NCBI GenBank assembly: GCA_023954045.1
Contig: JAMLIR010000001.1
Location: 124,001 to 188,000 of the forward strand
Direction of reading: 5' to 3'
Length of the DNA: 64,000 bases
Source: Burkholderiaceae bacterium
Lineage (GTDB): Bacteria > Pseudomonadota > Gammaproteobacteria > Burkholderiales > Burkholderiaceae_E
Shown: piece after piece, positions 18,321 to 27,805 of the stretch
Position numbering within the stretch: the first letter of the stretch is position 1
How the letters are laid out: every line of letters begins with the position of its first letter
The notes under the pieces: generated by a model
The model's input: the letters and a program-made list of their open reading frames with translations, nothing else
The model's database searches: none
What the model was told of the DNA's origin: nothing
Made by a program: the position numbers and the translations under genes

Positions 18321-18655
18321 GCGACGAGTCTGGCTCCCCGGCGAAGCCGATCCCGTCGCGTTCCGACTACGGCGCTCCGAAGCAGAGCGACGATCGCCTG
18401 GCGCGCGAGGTCGACACCCGCGTGCGCCGCATCCGCAAGGCCGAGCGCGACCGCGGCGACCTGCTCGCCCAGTCGGTCTTCCTCGGCACCGTCGCGGGCC
18501 TGTTCGTCGTTCCGATCGTCGGCGGCGCCTATCTCGGGCGCTGGCTGGACACCCGCCTCCCCGGCTACTCGGTGCACTGGACCGTGAGCATGATCTTCGC
18601 CGGCGTGGCGGTCGGGGCAGTGAACGTCTACCTGTTCCTCAGGGACCGCATCTGA
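18317..18655 (+). CDS. atpQ: N-ATPase accessory protein AtpQ (AtpI-like)
   Basis: 112-aa protein: a charged N-terminal tail (residues 1-50) and two transmembrane helices (about 51-76, SVFLGTVAGLFVVPIVGGAYLG, and 84-107). This is the AtpI/AtpQ layout; relatives help assemble the c-ring. In described N-ATPase operons atpQ is followed by atpR, a second small membrane protein. Here the stop TGA shares its A with the ATG of the a-subunit gene, so there is no room for atpR. Confidence 0.8.
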
Positions 18656-19341
18656 TGGAAGCCGTCCCCGTCGCGTTCTCGCTGGGCGTCGTGGTCGTCA
18701 CGCGCACCGTGGTCACGACCTGGGTCCTGATCGCGCTGTTCGCTCTCGTTGCGTGGCTTTCGACGCGCCGCCTGCGCATCGATCCGGGCCCCTGGCAGAC
18801 CGCGGTCGAAGGCGTCGTCGCAACGATCGACGAGGCGATCGACGCGTTACTGCCGGACCGCCCCGGGGCGCTGCTGCCATTCGTGGGCACGCTGTGGCTG
18901 TTCATCGGCGTGGCCAACCTGTCGGGAATCGTTCCCGGCGTGTCGGCGCCGACCGGCGACCTGTCGACCACGGCAGCGCTGGCCGTTCTCGTGTTCGTCT
19001 CGACGCACTGGTTCGGCATCCGCTCCGAAGGACTCGGCGAGTACCTGTCTCACTACCTGAAGCCCAACCCGGTCATGCTCCCCTTCCACGTCGTCAGCGA
19101 GATCTCGCGCACGGTGGCGCTGGCCGTGCGCCTGTTCGGCAACGTGATGAGCCTGGAGACTGCGGCGCTGCTGGTGCTGCTGGTGGCCGGGCTGTTCGCG
19201 CCGGTCCCCGTTCTGATGCTGCACGTCGTCGAAGCCGTGGTGCAGGCCTACATCTTCGGAATGCTCGCCCTCGTCTACATCTCGGGCGGGATTCATTCCC
19301 AACGCGAAGTCCGTCGCAAACGTACCGGGGAGGTTCCATGA
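18655..19341 (+). CDS. atpB: N-type ATPase subunit a
   Basis: 228-aa membrane protein with about five helices. The essential Arg is in the signature SEISRTVALAVRLFGNVM, matching the conserved helix of F-type subunit a (LISRP.SLGLRLFGN). The final helices VLMLHVVEAVVQAYIFGMLALVYISGGI also fit. It forms the ion channels next to the c-ring. The gene is coupled to atpQ (TGATG) and to atpE (ATGA). Confidence 0.93.
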   Translation: MEAVPVAFSLGVVVVTRTVVTTWVLIALFALVAWLSTRRLRIDPGPWQTAVEGVVATIDEAIDALLPDRPGALLPFVGTLWLFIGVANLSGIVPGVSAPTGDLSTTAALAVLVFVSTHWFGIRSEGLGEYLSHYLKPNPVMLPFHVVSEISRTVALAVRLFGNVMSLETAALLVLLVAGLFAPVPVLMLHVVEAVVQAYIFGMLALVYISGGIHSQREVRRKRTGEVP

Positions 19342-19604
19342 GCGGCATCACGTGGTTTGCAGGCCTGACGACCGTCGGTGCCCTGTTGGCGATCGCGATC
19401 GGCGTGCTCATCCCGGCGCTCGCGATGGGACGGGCGATCAGCCAGGCCATCGACGCGATTGCCCGGCAACCGGAAGCGGAGAAGTCCGTCTCCCGACTCC
19501 TGTTCATCGGCCTCGCGATGATCGAATCGCTCGCAATCTACGTGCTCGTGGTCGTCCTGATCGTGCTGTTCCGCAATCCGCTGCTCGAGTACGTGCTGAA
19601 ATAG
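19338..19604 (+). CDS. atpE: N-type ATPase c subunit
   Basis: 88-aa two-helix proteolipid with the polar loop ARQPEA (42-47). The ion site in helix 2 is Glu63-Ser64 with Tyr68 (MIESLAIYVL), aligning with Glu65, Ser66 and Tyr70 of the sodium-binding Ilyobacter tartaricus c subunit. Helix 1 keeps the Pro (Pro26) but has Met30 where that sodium site has Gln32, and Leu65 replaces Thr67. The site is therefore only partly sodium-like, and ion choice is open. One characterised Burkholderia N-type c-ring is reported as proton-specific. Confidence 0.93.
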   Translation: MSGITWFAGLTTVGALLAIAIGVLIPALAMGRAISQAIDAIARQPEAEKSVSRLLFIGLAMIESLAIYVLVVVLIVLFRNPLLEYVLK

Positions 19605-19616
19605 GGAGAGCGTGCC

Positions 19617-20360
19617 GTGCAACTCGACTGGTCGACGTTCTTCCTTCAGACCGTCAACTTCCTGATCCTGGTCTGGATCCTGCGTCGCTTCCTGTACCGC
19701 CCGGTGCTCGAAGTCGTCGCCCGGCGCCGCGCGGGAATCGAGGACTCGCTCGCGCAGGCGGCCGCCGCCGGCGCGAAGGCCGCCGCGCTTCGGAAGGACT
19801 ACGAGCAGCGCGTCGCGCAGTGGGAGGGCGAGCGCGAGGCCGCGCGCGCAAGGCTGAAGGACGAGATCGACGGCGAGCGAGCGCGCATGCTGGCGCAGAC
19901 GCAGAAGGCACTCGCCGGCGAGCGCGAGCGCAGCGAGGCGCTGGAAGCCCAGCGTCGCGACGAGATTCGAAGTGCGATGGAGGCCGAAGCACTCGTCCTC
20001 GGTGCCTCGTTCGCCACGCGGCTTCTGCAGCGGCTCGCCGGGGAGACGCTCGACGAAGAGCTCGTCGACGTGATGATCGAGGATCTCGGCGCGATGAGCG
20101 ACGCCGATCGCCAGACGATCACGGACGCCTCGCGCGGTTCGAACGTGGCGCTGACCTGTGCGCGCCCGCTCGGTGACGCCGTGCTCGATCGGCTGCGGCA
20201 CGCGCTGGAGCCGCTGACGGGCGGTGCATCGCCGCCGGAGGTCCGTGTCGATCCCTCGCTGATCTCGGGGGTGCGCGTGCAGACCGGACCCTGGGTTCTC
20301 GCCGCGAACCTCGCCGACGAGCTCTCGTTCTTCCGCGCCGGTGCGACGCGTGCCGACTGA
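19617..20360 (+). CDS. atpF: N-type ATPase b subunit with delta-like C-terminal tail
   Basis: 247-aa protein, longer than a usual b subunit (~156 aa). N-terminal membrane helix ([23 protein letters not shown], residues 8-30), long coiled coil (~35-150), then a domain from ~155 with [11 protein letters not shown] and a C-terminal motif [27 protein letters not shown] that resembles the end of F-type delta/OSCP (DPSLIGGVVI..GD...D.S....L). N-ATPase operons lack a separate delta gene, so this tail probably supplies the head-stalk link (inference). The start is GTG 19617 after AGGGAG. Confidence 0.87.
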   Translation: MQLDWSTFFLQTVNFLILVWILRRFLYRPVLEVVARRRAGIEDSLAQAAAAGAKAAALRKDYEQRVAQWEGEREAARARLKDEIDGERARMLAQTQKALAGERERSEALEAQRRDEIRSAMEAEALVLGASFATRLLQRLAGETLDEELVDVMIEDLGAMSDADRQTITDASRGSNVALTCARPLGDAVLDRLRHALEPLTGGASPPEVRVDPSLISGVRVQTGPWVLAANLADELSFFRAGATRAD

Positions 20361-21882
20361 CGTGGAATCCTCCGCGACCACGCCACCCGCGCCGAGCGAC
20401 GGCCGGCGCCCGATGCCGCTCGCGGCGCAGCGATCGCGGCTCGCCGGATACCGGCTCGCGCTTCGCGTCGGCGAACGCGGGCGCGTCGCCTCGGTGGGCG
20501 ATGGCGTGATCTGGGTCGACGGCCTGCCGTCGGCACGGATGGACGAGATCGTCGCGTTCGCCGACGGCAGCGACGCCTTCGTCGCCCATCTCGCGCGCGA
20601 CCGGATCGGCACCGTGCTGTTGCGCGCGACACCGGGCCTGAAGGCCGGAATCGAGGCCCGGTTGCCCGGACACAGACTGACCGTGCCGGTCGGTGACGAA
20701 CTGCTCGGCCGCGTGGTCGACCCGGGCGGGCGCGCACTCGACGCCCGGGCGAAGCCGGCGACCGAGGGGCTCGCAGCCATCGACGTCGGCTCACCGCCCC
20801 TCGTCGACCGCGACTTCGTTGCTCGTCCGCTCTACACCGGCAGCAAGATCGTCGACACGATGATCCCGGTTGGGCGCGGACAGCGCCAGTTGCTGATCGG
20901 CGACAACGGCACCGGCAAGAGCGCACTGGCCGTCGATACGGTGATCCGCCAGCGCGATCAGGACGTCCGCTGCGTCTACGTGCTGATCGGCCAGAAGCGT
21001 TCGTCGGTCGTGCAGACGATCGAGACGCTCCGCCGCGAGGGCGCGCTGCCCTACACCACCGTGGTGGTCGCCGAGGCCACCGCCAGCCCCGGCCTGCTGT
21101 TCGCCGCCCCCTTTGCCGGCTGCACGATCGCCGAGCACTGGGCGCGCCGCGGCCACGACACGCTGGTCGTCTACGACGACCTCACCACGCACGCGCGCGC
21201 CTACCGCGAGTTGTCGCTGCTGCTGCGCCGGCCGCCGGGCCGCGAGGCGTATCCGGGCGACATCTTCTACCTGCATGCCCGCCTGCTCGAGCGTTCGACG
21301 CAGTACGCGTCGCGCTGCGGCGGCGGCAGCATGACCGCGCTGCCGATCGTCGAAACCGCCGAGGGCGAGATCGCCGCCTACATTCCGACGAACCTGATCT
21401 CGATCACGGACGGACAGGTCTACTTCGACGCCCAGCTCTTCGCGCGCGGGCTGCTCCCCGCGATCGACATCGCGCGCTCGGTGTCCCGGATCGGTGGCAA
21501 GGCGCAGGAGGGAGCGATCAAGCACGAAGCCGGGCGCATGAAGCTCGACTACCTGCAGTTCCAGGAGCTCGAGGTCTTCACGCGCTTCGGCGCAAAGCTC
21601 GAAGCATCGATCGAGGAGCGTATCCGGCGCGGGCGACTGCTGCGCGAAGTGCTCAAGCAGGAGCAGCTCGATCCCCAGCCTGCCGCCTCGCACCTCGCGT
21701 GGCTGGTCGCCTACAACGAGCGCCTGCTCGACGGCCTGGAGCCGCCTGCACTTCGCGACGCGATGCGCAAGCTGCGCCAGGGGGCGGACACAGCAGCGCC
21801 CGCGATCGACGCGAATCGCGGTCACTGGGTCGAGGCTGTCCGCGGCTGGCTCGGGAAGTCGGACGATGACCCGACGACGTGA
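20341..21882 (+). CDS. atpA: N-type ATPase alpha subunit
   Basis: 513-aa F-type alpha subunit. P-loop GDNGTGKS at 187-194 (housekeeping alpha has GDRQTGKT). Signatures are [59 protein letters not shown] and [41 protein letters not shown]. Alpha alternates with beta in the head and binds, but does not turn over, nucleotide. GTG at 20341 overlaps the end of the b gene by 20 bases; a second GTG at 20350 is possible. Confidence 0.94.
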   Translation: MRRVPTDVESSATTPPAPSDGRRPMPLAAQRSRLAGYRLALRVGERGRVASVGDGVIWVDGLPSARMDEIVAFADGSDAFVAHLARDRIGTVLLRATPGLKAGIEARLPGHRLTVPVGDELLGRVVDPGGRALDARAKPATEGLAAIDVGSPPLVDRDFVARPLYTGSKIVDTMIPVGRGQRQLLIGDNGTGKSALAVDTVIRQRDQDVRCVYVLIGQKRSSVVQTIETLRREGALPYTTVVVAEATASPGLLFAAPFAGCTIAEHWARRGHDTLVVYDDLTTHARAYRELSLLLRRPPGREAYPGDIFYLHARLLERSTQYASRCGGGSMTALPIVETAEGEIAAYIPTNLISITDGQVYFDAQLFARGLLPAIDIARSVSRIGGKAQEGAIKHEAGRMKLDYLQFQELEVFTRFGAKLEASIEERIRRGRLLREVLKQEQLDPQPAASHLAWLVAYNERLLDGLEPPALRDAMRKLRQGADTAAPAIDANRGHWVEAVRGWLGKSDDDPTT

Positions 21883-22759
21883 GATCGAGCGGCACATCGC
21901 CACGTTCGGCGACATCGCCGAGATCGTCGAGGCGATGAAGAACCTGGCGCTCGTCGAGGTGCGTCGCGTGACCGGATTCATCGAGGCGCAGCGGCGATCG
22001 GTCGCGATCGTCGAAGACGCGCTCGCCGACTTCTTCGACGGCTATCCCGGGTTCCGCGCGCCGCCGTCGACCGGCGGCGACGTCTGTTGCGTGGTCGGCT
22101 CGGAGCGCGGCTTCTGCGGGGACTTCAATCTCCGGCTGGCCGAGGCCGCGCGAACGCTCGGCGCGCAGCTGCGCGCTCCCACCAGGACCGTGCTCGTCGG
22201 CGCGAACCTGTCGTCCGCGTGGACCGGCGCGGCCGACGCCCGCTGTGCAGGCGCGAGCGTGGCCGACGAGGTTCCCGCGACGATGGCGCGGCTCGCCGAG
22301 TCGATTCGCGACCTGATGCCGGCGGCGCCCGGAGGTCCGCCCTGGGGACTCGTTCTGCTGCTTCACGGCGAAGCCGGCCCGGAACTGCGGCGATTGCTGC
22401 CGCTTTCGATCGGTGCGGCGAATCGTCGCCCGAAGCCGTTCCCGATCGATCTCGACCTCGATCCCGCCGACTTTCTCTCGGCTGCGATGCGACAGTACCT
22501 GTTCGCGGCACCCATGGCCGCGCTGTACGAATCCCTGCTCGCCGAGAACCAGCGACGCCTCGATCACATGGACCGGGCGCTCAGGAAGATGGACGATCGG
22601 CTCGCCGACCTCGGGCGCGAGCGCAATCGCCAGCGGCAGGAGGAGATCACCGAGGACATCGAACTGATCCTGCTGAGCGCCGGCGGCACGCGGACCGGCC
22701 GACCCGCCCCGAGCGCCGGTGCGCAGCCGCCCGCCACGAACTCCATCGGGATTCCATGA
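21866..22759 (+). CDS. atpG: N-type ATPase gamma subunit
   Basis: 297-aa central-shaft subunit with N- and C-terminal helices ([30 protein letters not shown]; the C-terminal part [47 protein letters not shown] ends in the canonical EI..EI.EI..GA pattern). The Rossmann-like middle has [15 protein letters not shown] (standard: SDRGLCGGLN). It overlaps atpA by 17 bases, and its last codons overlap the LOG gene by ATGA. A Pro/Ala-rich tail of ~20 residues extends beyond the normal end. Confidence 0.93.
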   Translation: MTRRREIERHIATFGDIAEIVEAMKNLALVEVRRVTGFIEAQRRSVAIVEDALADFFDGYPGFRAPPSTGGDVCCVVGSERGFCGDFNLRLAEAARTLGAQLRAPTRTVLVGANLSSAWTGAADARCAGASVADEVPATMARLAESIRDLMPAAPGGPPWGLVLLLHGEAGPELRRLLPLSIGAANRRPKPFPIDLDLDPADFLSAAMRQYLFAAPMAALYESLLAENQRRLDHMDRALRKMDDRLADLGRERNRQRQEEITEDIELILLSAGGTRTGRPAPSAGAQPPATNSIGIP

Positions 22760-23715
22760 AGAACCACCGACGCCATCCGCCCGCACCGGCCCACCCCCAC
22801 AGACGGCACGAACCGTTGCCCTGGCACCGGCCGAAGGCGCGCGAGGACGAGCCGGACGTCGATCGACGCGTGCGCGCGATCCTCGAGAGTCCGAGCTACC
22901 GGCAGGCGGACCAGGACGTGGAGTTCCTGAACCGCGACGAGACGCGCGGCGTGCGCCTGCAGCTCGACTACCAGAAAGCGGAATCGGTGCTGCAACGCCA
23001 CGGCATCGAGCACACCATCGTCGTGTTCGGCAGCACGCGCATTCCGGAACCGGCCGCCGCCGAGCGCATCCTGCGCGCCGCCCGGCAGGCGCACGACGCC
23101 GCGCCGGACGACTCCACAGCGGCACGGCGCGTCGCGGTCGCCGAGCGGGTGCTCGCGAAGAGCGCCTACTACGAGGTGGCGCGCGCACTCGGCAGGCGAA
23201 TCGGCGAGCTCGTTCGCGGAAGCGCGGGCATGCGGCTGGTCCTGATGACCGGCGGCGGCCCCGGCATGATGGAGGCGGCGCATCGCGGAACCTTCGACGC
23301 CGATGCGCCGTCGGTCGGACTGAACATCACGCTGCCGCACGAGCAGTACCCGAACCCGTACATCACCCCGGAGCTGTGCATGCGCTTCCACTATTTCGCG
23401 CTGCGCAAGCTTCACTTCCTGAAGCGCGCGCGCGCACTGGTGGCCTTTCCCGGCGGATTCGGCACGCTGGACGAACTGCTGTGCATGCTGACGCTGATCC
23501 AGACCCGCAAGGTCGCGCCGATCCCGGTCGTGCTCGTCGGGGAAGCCTTCTGGCGGCGCGCGTTCGACGCCGACTTCCTGGTCGACGAAGGCGTGATCGA
23601 CGCCGAAGACCGGGATCTGTTCTGGTACGCCGAGACGGCCAACGAGATTCTCGACGGCATCCGTCAATGGCACGAGTCGAACGGCACACCGATCGCCACC
23701 GGAGGCCCAGGATGA
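22756..23715 (+). CDS. LOG-family (TIGR00730-type) nucleotide-binding protein
   Basis: 319-aa protein with the LOG signatures MTGGGPGMMEAAHRG and PGGFGTLDELLCMLTLIQT (PGG at residues 232-234) plus the front strand VVFGSTRIP. The family includes cytokinin-activating phosphoribohydrolases and PpnN-type nucleotide 5'-monophosphate nucleosidases. This is the longer type with an N-terminal extension rich in His/Arg/Pro (residues 1-35) and a helical segment before the core. It is coupled by ATGA to atpG, so it belongs to the N-ATPase transcript, an unusual partner for an ion pump. The substrate is unknown; nucleotide salvage during energy stress is a possibility. Confidence 0.85.
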   Translation: MKNHRRHPPAPAHPHRRHEPLPWHRPKAREDEPDVDRRVRAILESPSYRQADQDVEFLNRDETRGVRLQLDYQKAESVLQRHGIEHTIVVFGSTRIPEPAAAERILRAARQAHDAAPDDSTAARRVAVAERVLAKSAYYEVARALGRRIGELVRGSAGMRLVLMTGGGPGMMEAAHRGTFDADAPSVGLNITLPHEQYPNPYITPELCMRFHYFALRKLHFLKRARALVAFPGGFGTLDELLCMLTLIQTRKVAPIPVVLVGEAFWRRAFDADFLVDEGVIDAEDRDLFWYAETANEILDGIRQWHESNGTPIATGGPG

Positions 23716-25097
23716 GGATTGCGTTCCACGGCGCCGATCGCGGCGTCACCGGCTCCTGCCATCTGGTCGAGTGCGCGGGCAAGCGCATCCTGATCGACTG
23801 CGGGATGTTCCAGGGCGGGCTCGAGCTCGACGAAGAGAACGCCGAGCCCTTCGGGTTCGACCCCGGGTCGATCGACGTCGTGCTGCTCACTCACGCGCAC
23901 CTGGACCACTGCGGACGCCTGCCGCTTCTCGTGAAGCGGGGATTCCGCGGCGAGATCGTCACGACGGCGGCCACGCGCGAGCTGGCGCGCGTCGTGATGC
24001 TCGACTCGGGCCATCTGCACGAGGAAGAGGACCGCCATCACTCGAGGCGTGTCGCGCGGCTCGGCGAGCGCAGCGCCTCGCGGCCGCTGTACACCGCAAT
24101 GGACGCGCTGCACGCCATGGAGCACTTCGGGCGCACGGCGCGCTACGCCGAGCGGCTGGACATCGCCCCCGGCGTGGGCGCCACGTTTTGCGACGCCGGC
24201 CACATCCTCGGTTCGGCCAGCATCTACCTGGAACTGGAGGAGCCGGGCAAGCGTCGTACCGTGGCCTTCTCCGGCGACCTCGGCAACGCCGGCCGGCCGT
24301 TGCTGCGCGACCCGCAGCCGCCGCCCCACGCCGACGTCGCGGTACTCGAGACCACGTACGGCGATCGGCTCCACAAGCCGATCGGCCCGTCGGTCGAGGA
24401 ACTGCAGCAGGTGGTCGAATCCACGATCGGGCGCGGCGGCAACGTCATCGTCCCCACCTTCGCGCTCGAGCGCGCGCAGGAACTGCTGTACTTCCTGCGC
24501 GAAGGCACCGAGGCAGGGCGGCTTCCGCGCAGGCTCCCCGTCTACCTCGACTCGCCGATGGCGGTGTCGGCCACCGAGATCTTCGAGCGGCATGCCGAGG
24601 CGCTGGCACCCGCGGTGGCCGCCAGCCTGCGCGCCGGCCGCGATCCGTTCCATCTGCCGGGGCTGCGCTTCGTACGCCAGACGGCGGCTTCGATCGCCCT
24701 GAACGACGTCGAGGGCGGCGCGGTGATCATGGCCGGCTCCGGAATGTGCACCGGCGGGCGCGTGCGCCATCACCTGAAGCACAACCTGTGGCGGGAAGAG
24801 TGCAGCGTCGTGATCGTCGGCTACGCGTCGAAGGGAACGCTGGCGCGCCAGCTCGTCGACGGCGCGGCAACGGTGACGGTCCTCGGCGAGGAGATCCGGG
24901 TACGCGCGTCGATCCACACGATCAACGGGTTCTCCGCCCACGCGGATCGCGACGAGCTGCTCGACTGGCACGCGCGCGTCGCGCCGGATCGCACGTTCCT
25001 GGTTCACGGCGACGACGAGGTGATGGCGAAGTTCGCCGCGCAGCTCGGCGACCGGCCGGTGAGCATGCCGGCGATGGGCGACTCGTTCGAGCTCTGA
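23712..25097 (+). CDS. Beta-CASP metallo-beta-lactamase-fold nuclease (RNA-processing type)
   Basis: 461-aa protein. Metal motif THAHLDH at residues 60-66; further ligands in CDAGHILGSA, AFSGDLG and HTINGFSAHADRDEL (beta-CASP motifs B/C). ETTYGDR, PTFALERAQELLYFL and MAGSGMCTGGRVRHHL identify the CPSF/YSH1-like bacterial clade of beta-CASP RNA nucleases. Such genes recur in low-oxygen and PHA/acetate gene sets of proteobacteria. The start ATG 23712 overlaps the LOG stop by four bases. The biological RNA target is unknown. Confidence 0.9.
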   Translation: MRIAFHGADRGVTGSCHLVECAGKRILIDCGMFQGGLELDEENAEPFGFDPGSIDVVLLTHAHLDHCGRLPLLVKRGFRGEIVTTAATRELARVVMLDSGHLHEEEDRHHSRRVARLGERSASRPLYTAMDALHAMEHFGRTARYAERLDIAPGVGATFCDAGHILGSASIYLELEEPGKRRTVAFSGDLGNAGRPLLRDPQPPPHADVAVLETTYGDRLHKPIGPSVEELQQVVESTIGRGGNVIVPTFALERAQELLYFLREGTEAGRLPRRLPVYLDSPMAVSATEIFERHAEALAPAVAASLRAGRDPFHLPGLRFVRQTAASIALNDVEGGAVIMAGSGMCTGGRVRHHLKHNLWREECSVVIVGYASKGTLARQLVDGAATVTVLGEEIRVRASIHTINGFSAHADRDELLDWHARVAPDRTFLVHGDDEVMAKFAAQLGDRPVSMPAMGDSFEL

Positions 25098-25117
25098 TCG
25101 ACCGGGGAGAGGCCGAC

Positions 25118-26308
25118 GTGACATCGAAGAACACCGGGGCGCCCCCCGTTCGCAAGCCGCGCCAGGAGCACAGCGTCCCGTGGTTCTGGCCCATGTCCGC
25201 GGCGATCGAGATGGAAGAGGAAGGCCTGCGCGCCTTCAAGGCCAACATGAAGTTCGCGGCCGAGAGTCTCTCGATCACCGCGCCGCCGCCACCAGAGTGG
25301 GCAACCCGCAATCGGGTCGTGCTCGACATGGACACGATGCGACTGCGCGACTTCGCGGTCTCGCATCCGTCGCCGGAGGTCGCGAGCGGTTCGCCTCGCG
25401 GGCGCGCCGGTCCGACCCCGGTGCTGATCGACGCGCCCTACGCCGGCCACGACTCGACGATCGCGGACCACGCGCCGCAGCAGAGCCTGGTCCGGGTGCT
25501 TCAGTCCGCCGGGCTGTCCCGGGTGCTGGTCACCGACTGGAAGTCGGCCACGGTCGCGATGCAGGGCTTCGACATCGACAAGTACCTCGCCGAGATCAAC
25601 GTCGCGGTGGACGAGCTCGGCGGCCCGGTTCACCTGGTCGGTCTGTGCCAGGGCGGCTGGATGGGCGCGATGTACGCGGCGCGCTTTCCCGCGAAGGTGC
25701 GCACGCTGGTGCTGGCCGGCTCGCCGATCGACACGCACGCGGGCCACGGCGCGATCCGGCGAATCGCGGACGAGCTGCCGATGAGCTTCTACCAGGAGAT
25801 GGTCGACGCAGGCGGCGGGCGGATGCTCGGTCGCACGATGCTCGCCGGCTGGAAGCAGATGCACCCCGAGGAGCAGTACCTCGGCAAGTACCTGGACCTC
25901 TACGCGCACATCGAGGAGAAGTCGTTCGTCGCCCGGACCGAGCGCTTCGAGCGCTGGTACGAGAACCCGATCGACCTTCCGGGCCGCTACTACCTGCAGG
26001 CGATCCAGCTGCTGTTCAAGGAGAACAGGCTCGCGCGCGGCGAGTTCGTCGCGCTCGGCCGAACCCTGAACCTGCGGGACATCCGGATCCCGGTCTACCT
26101 GCTCGCGGGCGCAGACGACGACATCACGCCGCGCGAGCAGGTGTTCGGCGCGTCCCGCCTGCTCGGAACGGCGGCCGCGGACCGGGTGGAGACGCTCGCC
26201 CCGGGCGGGCACATCGGCCTGTTCATGGGGTCGGGCACGCTGCGCGAGGCCTGGCCGCAGGTCGCGCGCTGGATCCTCGGATACGACCCGGGCGCGATGG
26301 CAGGCTGA
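25118..26308 (+). CDS. PhaC/PhaZ-type alpha/beta hydrolase
   Basis: 396-aa protein with a lipase-like box G-L-C-Q-G-G in which Cys177 is the nucleophile, as in PHA synthases and intracellular PHB depolymerases. Asp (LLAGADDDITPREQ) and His (PGGHIGLFMGSG) complete the triad. The N-terminal part (HSVPWFWPMSAAIEMEEEGLRAFKANMKF) resembles the cap of short PhaC-like proteins in Burkholderiales. It may make, cut or transfer hydroxyacyl chains. I chose GTG 25118, 6 bases after GGGGAGAGG; no suitable ATG lies nearby. It is the last gene of the N-ATPase-led transcript. Confidence 0.78.
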   Translation: MTSKNTGAPPVRKPRQEHSVPWFWPMSAAIEMEEEGLRAFKANMKFAAESLSITAPPPPEWATRNRVVLDMDTMRLRDFAVSHPSPEVASGSPRGRAGPTPVLIDAPYAGHDSTIADHAPQQSLVRVLQSAGLSRVLVTDWKSATVAMQGFDIDKYLAEINVAVDELGGPVHLVGLCQGGWMGAMYAARFPAKVRTLVLAGSPIDTHAGHGAIRRIADELPMSFYQEMVDAGGGRMLGRTMLAGWKQMHPEEQYLGKYLDLYAHIEEKSFVARTERFERWYENPIDLPGRYYLQAIQLLFKENRLARGEFVALGRTLNLRDIRIPVYLLAGADDDITPREQVFGASRLLGTAAADRVETLAPGGHIGLFMGSGTLREAWPQVARWILGYDPGAMAG

Positions 26309-26332
26309 CAGCGCTGGAGAAGCAGCGCGCGT

Positions 26333-26902
26333 TCAGCCGCGCGGCGGTGGCCCCGAGCGCAGCGTCCGGCGCAGCGACGTGTCGAGGGCCTCGATGTCCG
26401 ACAGGTCGCCCCCGGCCGCCAGCGGTCGAACCACGACCAGCGAGTCGAACGTCATGCGTTCCCCCTCGAAGCGATGGGTCCGGGCCAGGCGCTCGCGAGT
26501 CTCGATGGCCAGGCCGCCGTGGTAGAGCAGGCTCAGGTGCGGGCGCAGCAGGTAGCCTTCGTCGCATCCGAGCTGGTCGCGCAGCCTGCGCTGGAGTGCG
26601 AAGGGCCGCGGATCGTCGAACTCGACGAAGAGCGTCTTGAAGTGGGCCTCGGAGTGCGCGGTCGCCCCCGCGGTCAGCGTCGCCGCCTCGAACGACCCGG
26701 CGACGCGATCGAGTAGCGCATCGAGCGACTGCTCGCGGCGGGCGTGGCCCACCTCGAGCGTGATGTGCGGCTCGAAAGCCGGGCCCTCGTGGGCCCTGCC
26801 GAGCACCGAAATCAGTGCCGCCAGTTCGGACCGCCAGGGCTCGGACGGCACCAGCCAGAAGGCGACCGGAAGCGTGCCCGGCTGATCGGTCACGCGCGTC
26901 AC
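26333..26902 (-). CDS. 2'-5' RNA ligase-like / cyclic phosphodiesterase protein (LigT fold)
   Basis: 189-aa protein with two H-x-S/T-like motifs of the 2H phosphoesterase superfamily: FEPHITLEVGH (first) and LRPHLSLLYHGG (second). These enzymes handle cyclic phosphates of RNA or nucleotides, and the plant cyclic-phosphodiesterase subgroup has a similar size. Starts at GTG 26902, overlapping the stop of the nucleotidyltransferase (GTGA); an alternative GTG is at 26893. It is the last gene of a minus-strand set and converges on the hydrolase. Confidence 0.8.
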   Translation of the reverse strand: MTRVTDQPGTLPVAFWLVPSEPWRSELAALISVLGRAHEGPAFEPHITLEVGHARREQSLDALLDRVAGSFEAATLTAGATAHSEAHFKTLFVEFDDPRPFALQRRLRDQLGCDEGYLLRPHLSLLYHGGLAIETRERLARTHRFEGERMTFDSLVVVRPLAAGGDLSDIEALDTSLRRTLRSGPPPRG

Positions 26903-27789
26903 TCGCGGCCGAGCCACACGCCCGGAAAACCGGTGGCAGCTGCCAGCCCATCGGGCGTGCCGACGTCGAGAAAGCGCGCATCGCGAAGAAAGACGCTGTC
27001 CACGTGCAGCCCCGCACGGATCGCCGCGGCGATGATCGCGCCCATCGGCCAATCCGGCGATGGCCCGCGCGCGCCGGAGCGTGCGACCTCCCCGCGGGCT
27101 GCGGCGCGCGCGACCTCCCCGCGCGCTGCAGCGCGCGCGACCTCCGAAAGCCGCCGCGTCTCGTCGACGAGAAAGCGCGTGAACCCCGGTGCCCATGCCG
27201 CCAGCATGTACCCGGTGTCGCTTTCGCGGCGCGGAGGGCCCTCCTCCTTGGTGATCAGCCCGGTCACGCGGCCGTGCTGGTCGGTATCGACCAGGTCGAG
27301 CCCGTCGGTCAGCGCGCCGTTGAACAGGCCGAGCACGATGTCGGCCCCGGTGTCACGCAGCCGGTCGCGCGCGCGCACGAAGCAGTCTTCCGGCTGGATC
27401 AGGATGTCCGGATATCCGAACAGGACGGTCGCGTCATCGACGAACGGAGCGGCCTGCGCGGCGCTGAACGGCGGCCCCCACGGCTCGTTCATCATCAGGT
27501 AGGCGATCGACAGGCCCAGGCGCGAGCCATCGCCGTAGTAGTCCGCGATGTCGAACTTGCCGCTGCGCACGACGAAGAAGACGCGCTGCGCTCCCGCGGC
27601 GCGCATCTTCTCGAGGAGGTACTGCGAGACCACCTTCGGGCGCCCGCGGAGCTCCGCGGGCTCGCGGTGCACGCCGATCGGCAGCAGTTCCTTGCTGCAC
27701 GGCAGCGGTGCCAGCCGGCTGGCGCGCCCGGCGGCGGCAATCACGCCGACGACGGAGGAGCCGGTGCCGGAACGCGTGCCGGAAGTCAT
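26899..27789 (-). CDS. NTP-transferase (GlmU/RmlA-type nucleotidyltransferase)
   Basis: 296-aa protein with the sugar-nucleotidyltransferase opening VVGVIAAAGRASRLAPLPCSKELLPIG, in which the usual G-x-G-T-R becomes AAGRASR. MNEPWGPPFS, DDATVLFGYPDILIQPED (metal-binding Asp region) and LITKEEGP follow, then FLDVGTPDGL near the end. It would couple a sugar phosphate to an NTP for envelope polysaccharide, but the substrate is not readable. Residues ~220-250 hold a tandem repeat of nine residues (EVARAAARG) encoded by 27-bp units, an insertion not expected in the fold. Confidence 0.85.
   Translation of the reverse strand: MTSGTRSGTGSSVVGVIAAAGRASRLAPLPCSKELLPIGVHREPAELRGRPKVVSQYLLEKMRAAGAQRVFFVVRSGKFDIADYYGDGSRLGLSIAYLMMNEPWGPPFSAAQAAPFVDDATVLFGYPDILIQPEDCFVRARDRLRDTGADIVLGLFNGALTDGLDLVDTDQHGRVTGLITKEEGPPRRESDTGYMLAAWAPGFTRFLVDETRRLSEVARAAARGEVARAAARGEVARSGARGPSPDWPMGAIIAAAIRAGLHVDSVFLRDARFLDVGTPDGLAAATGFPGVWLGRE
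27056..27146 (-). repeat. 27-bp tandem repeat inside the nucleotidyltransferase gene
   Basis: Two near-identical 27-bp units (27083-27109 and 27110-27136) with a partial third at 27137-27146 and a degenerate copy at 27056-27082. The repeat is in frame and encodes copies of EVARAAARG, so changes in copy number would add or remove nine residues without a frameshift. Confidence 0.7.
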
Positions 27790-27805
27790 GGCTGCCGGAG
27801 CCGCT

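Noticed and set aside
26309..26332. GCGCT/AGCGC inverted repeat between convergent genes as a terminator
   Set aside because: The arms are only 5 bp with an 8-base loop and no U-tract; too weak to call.
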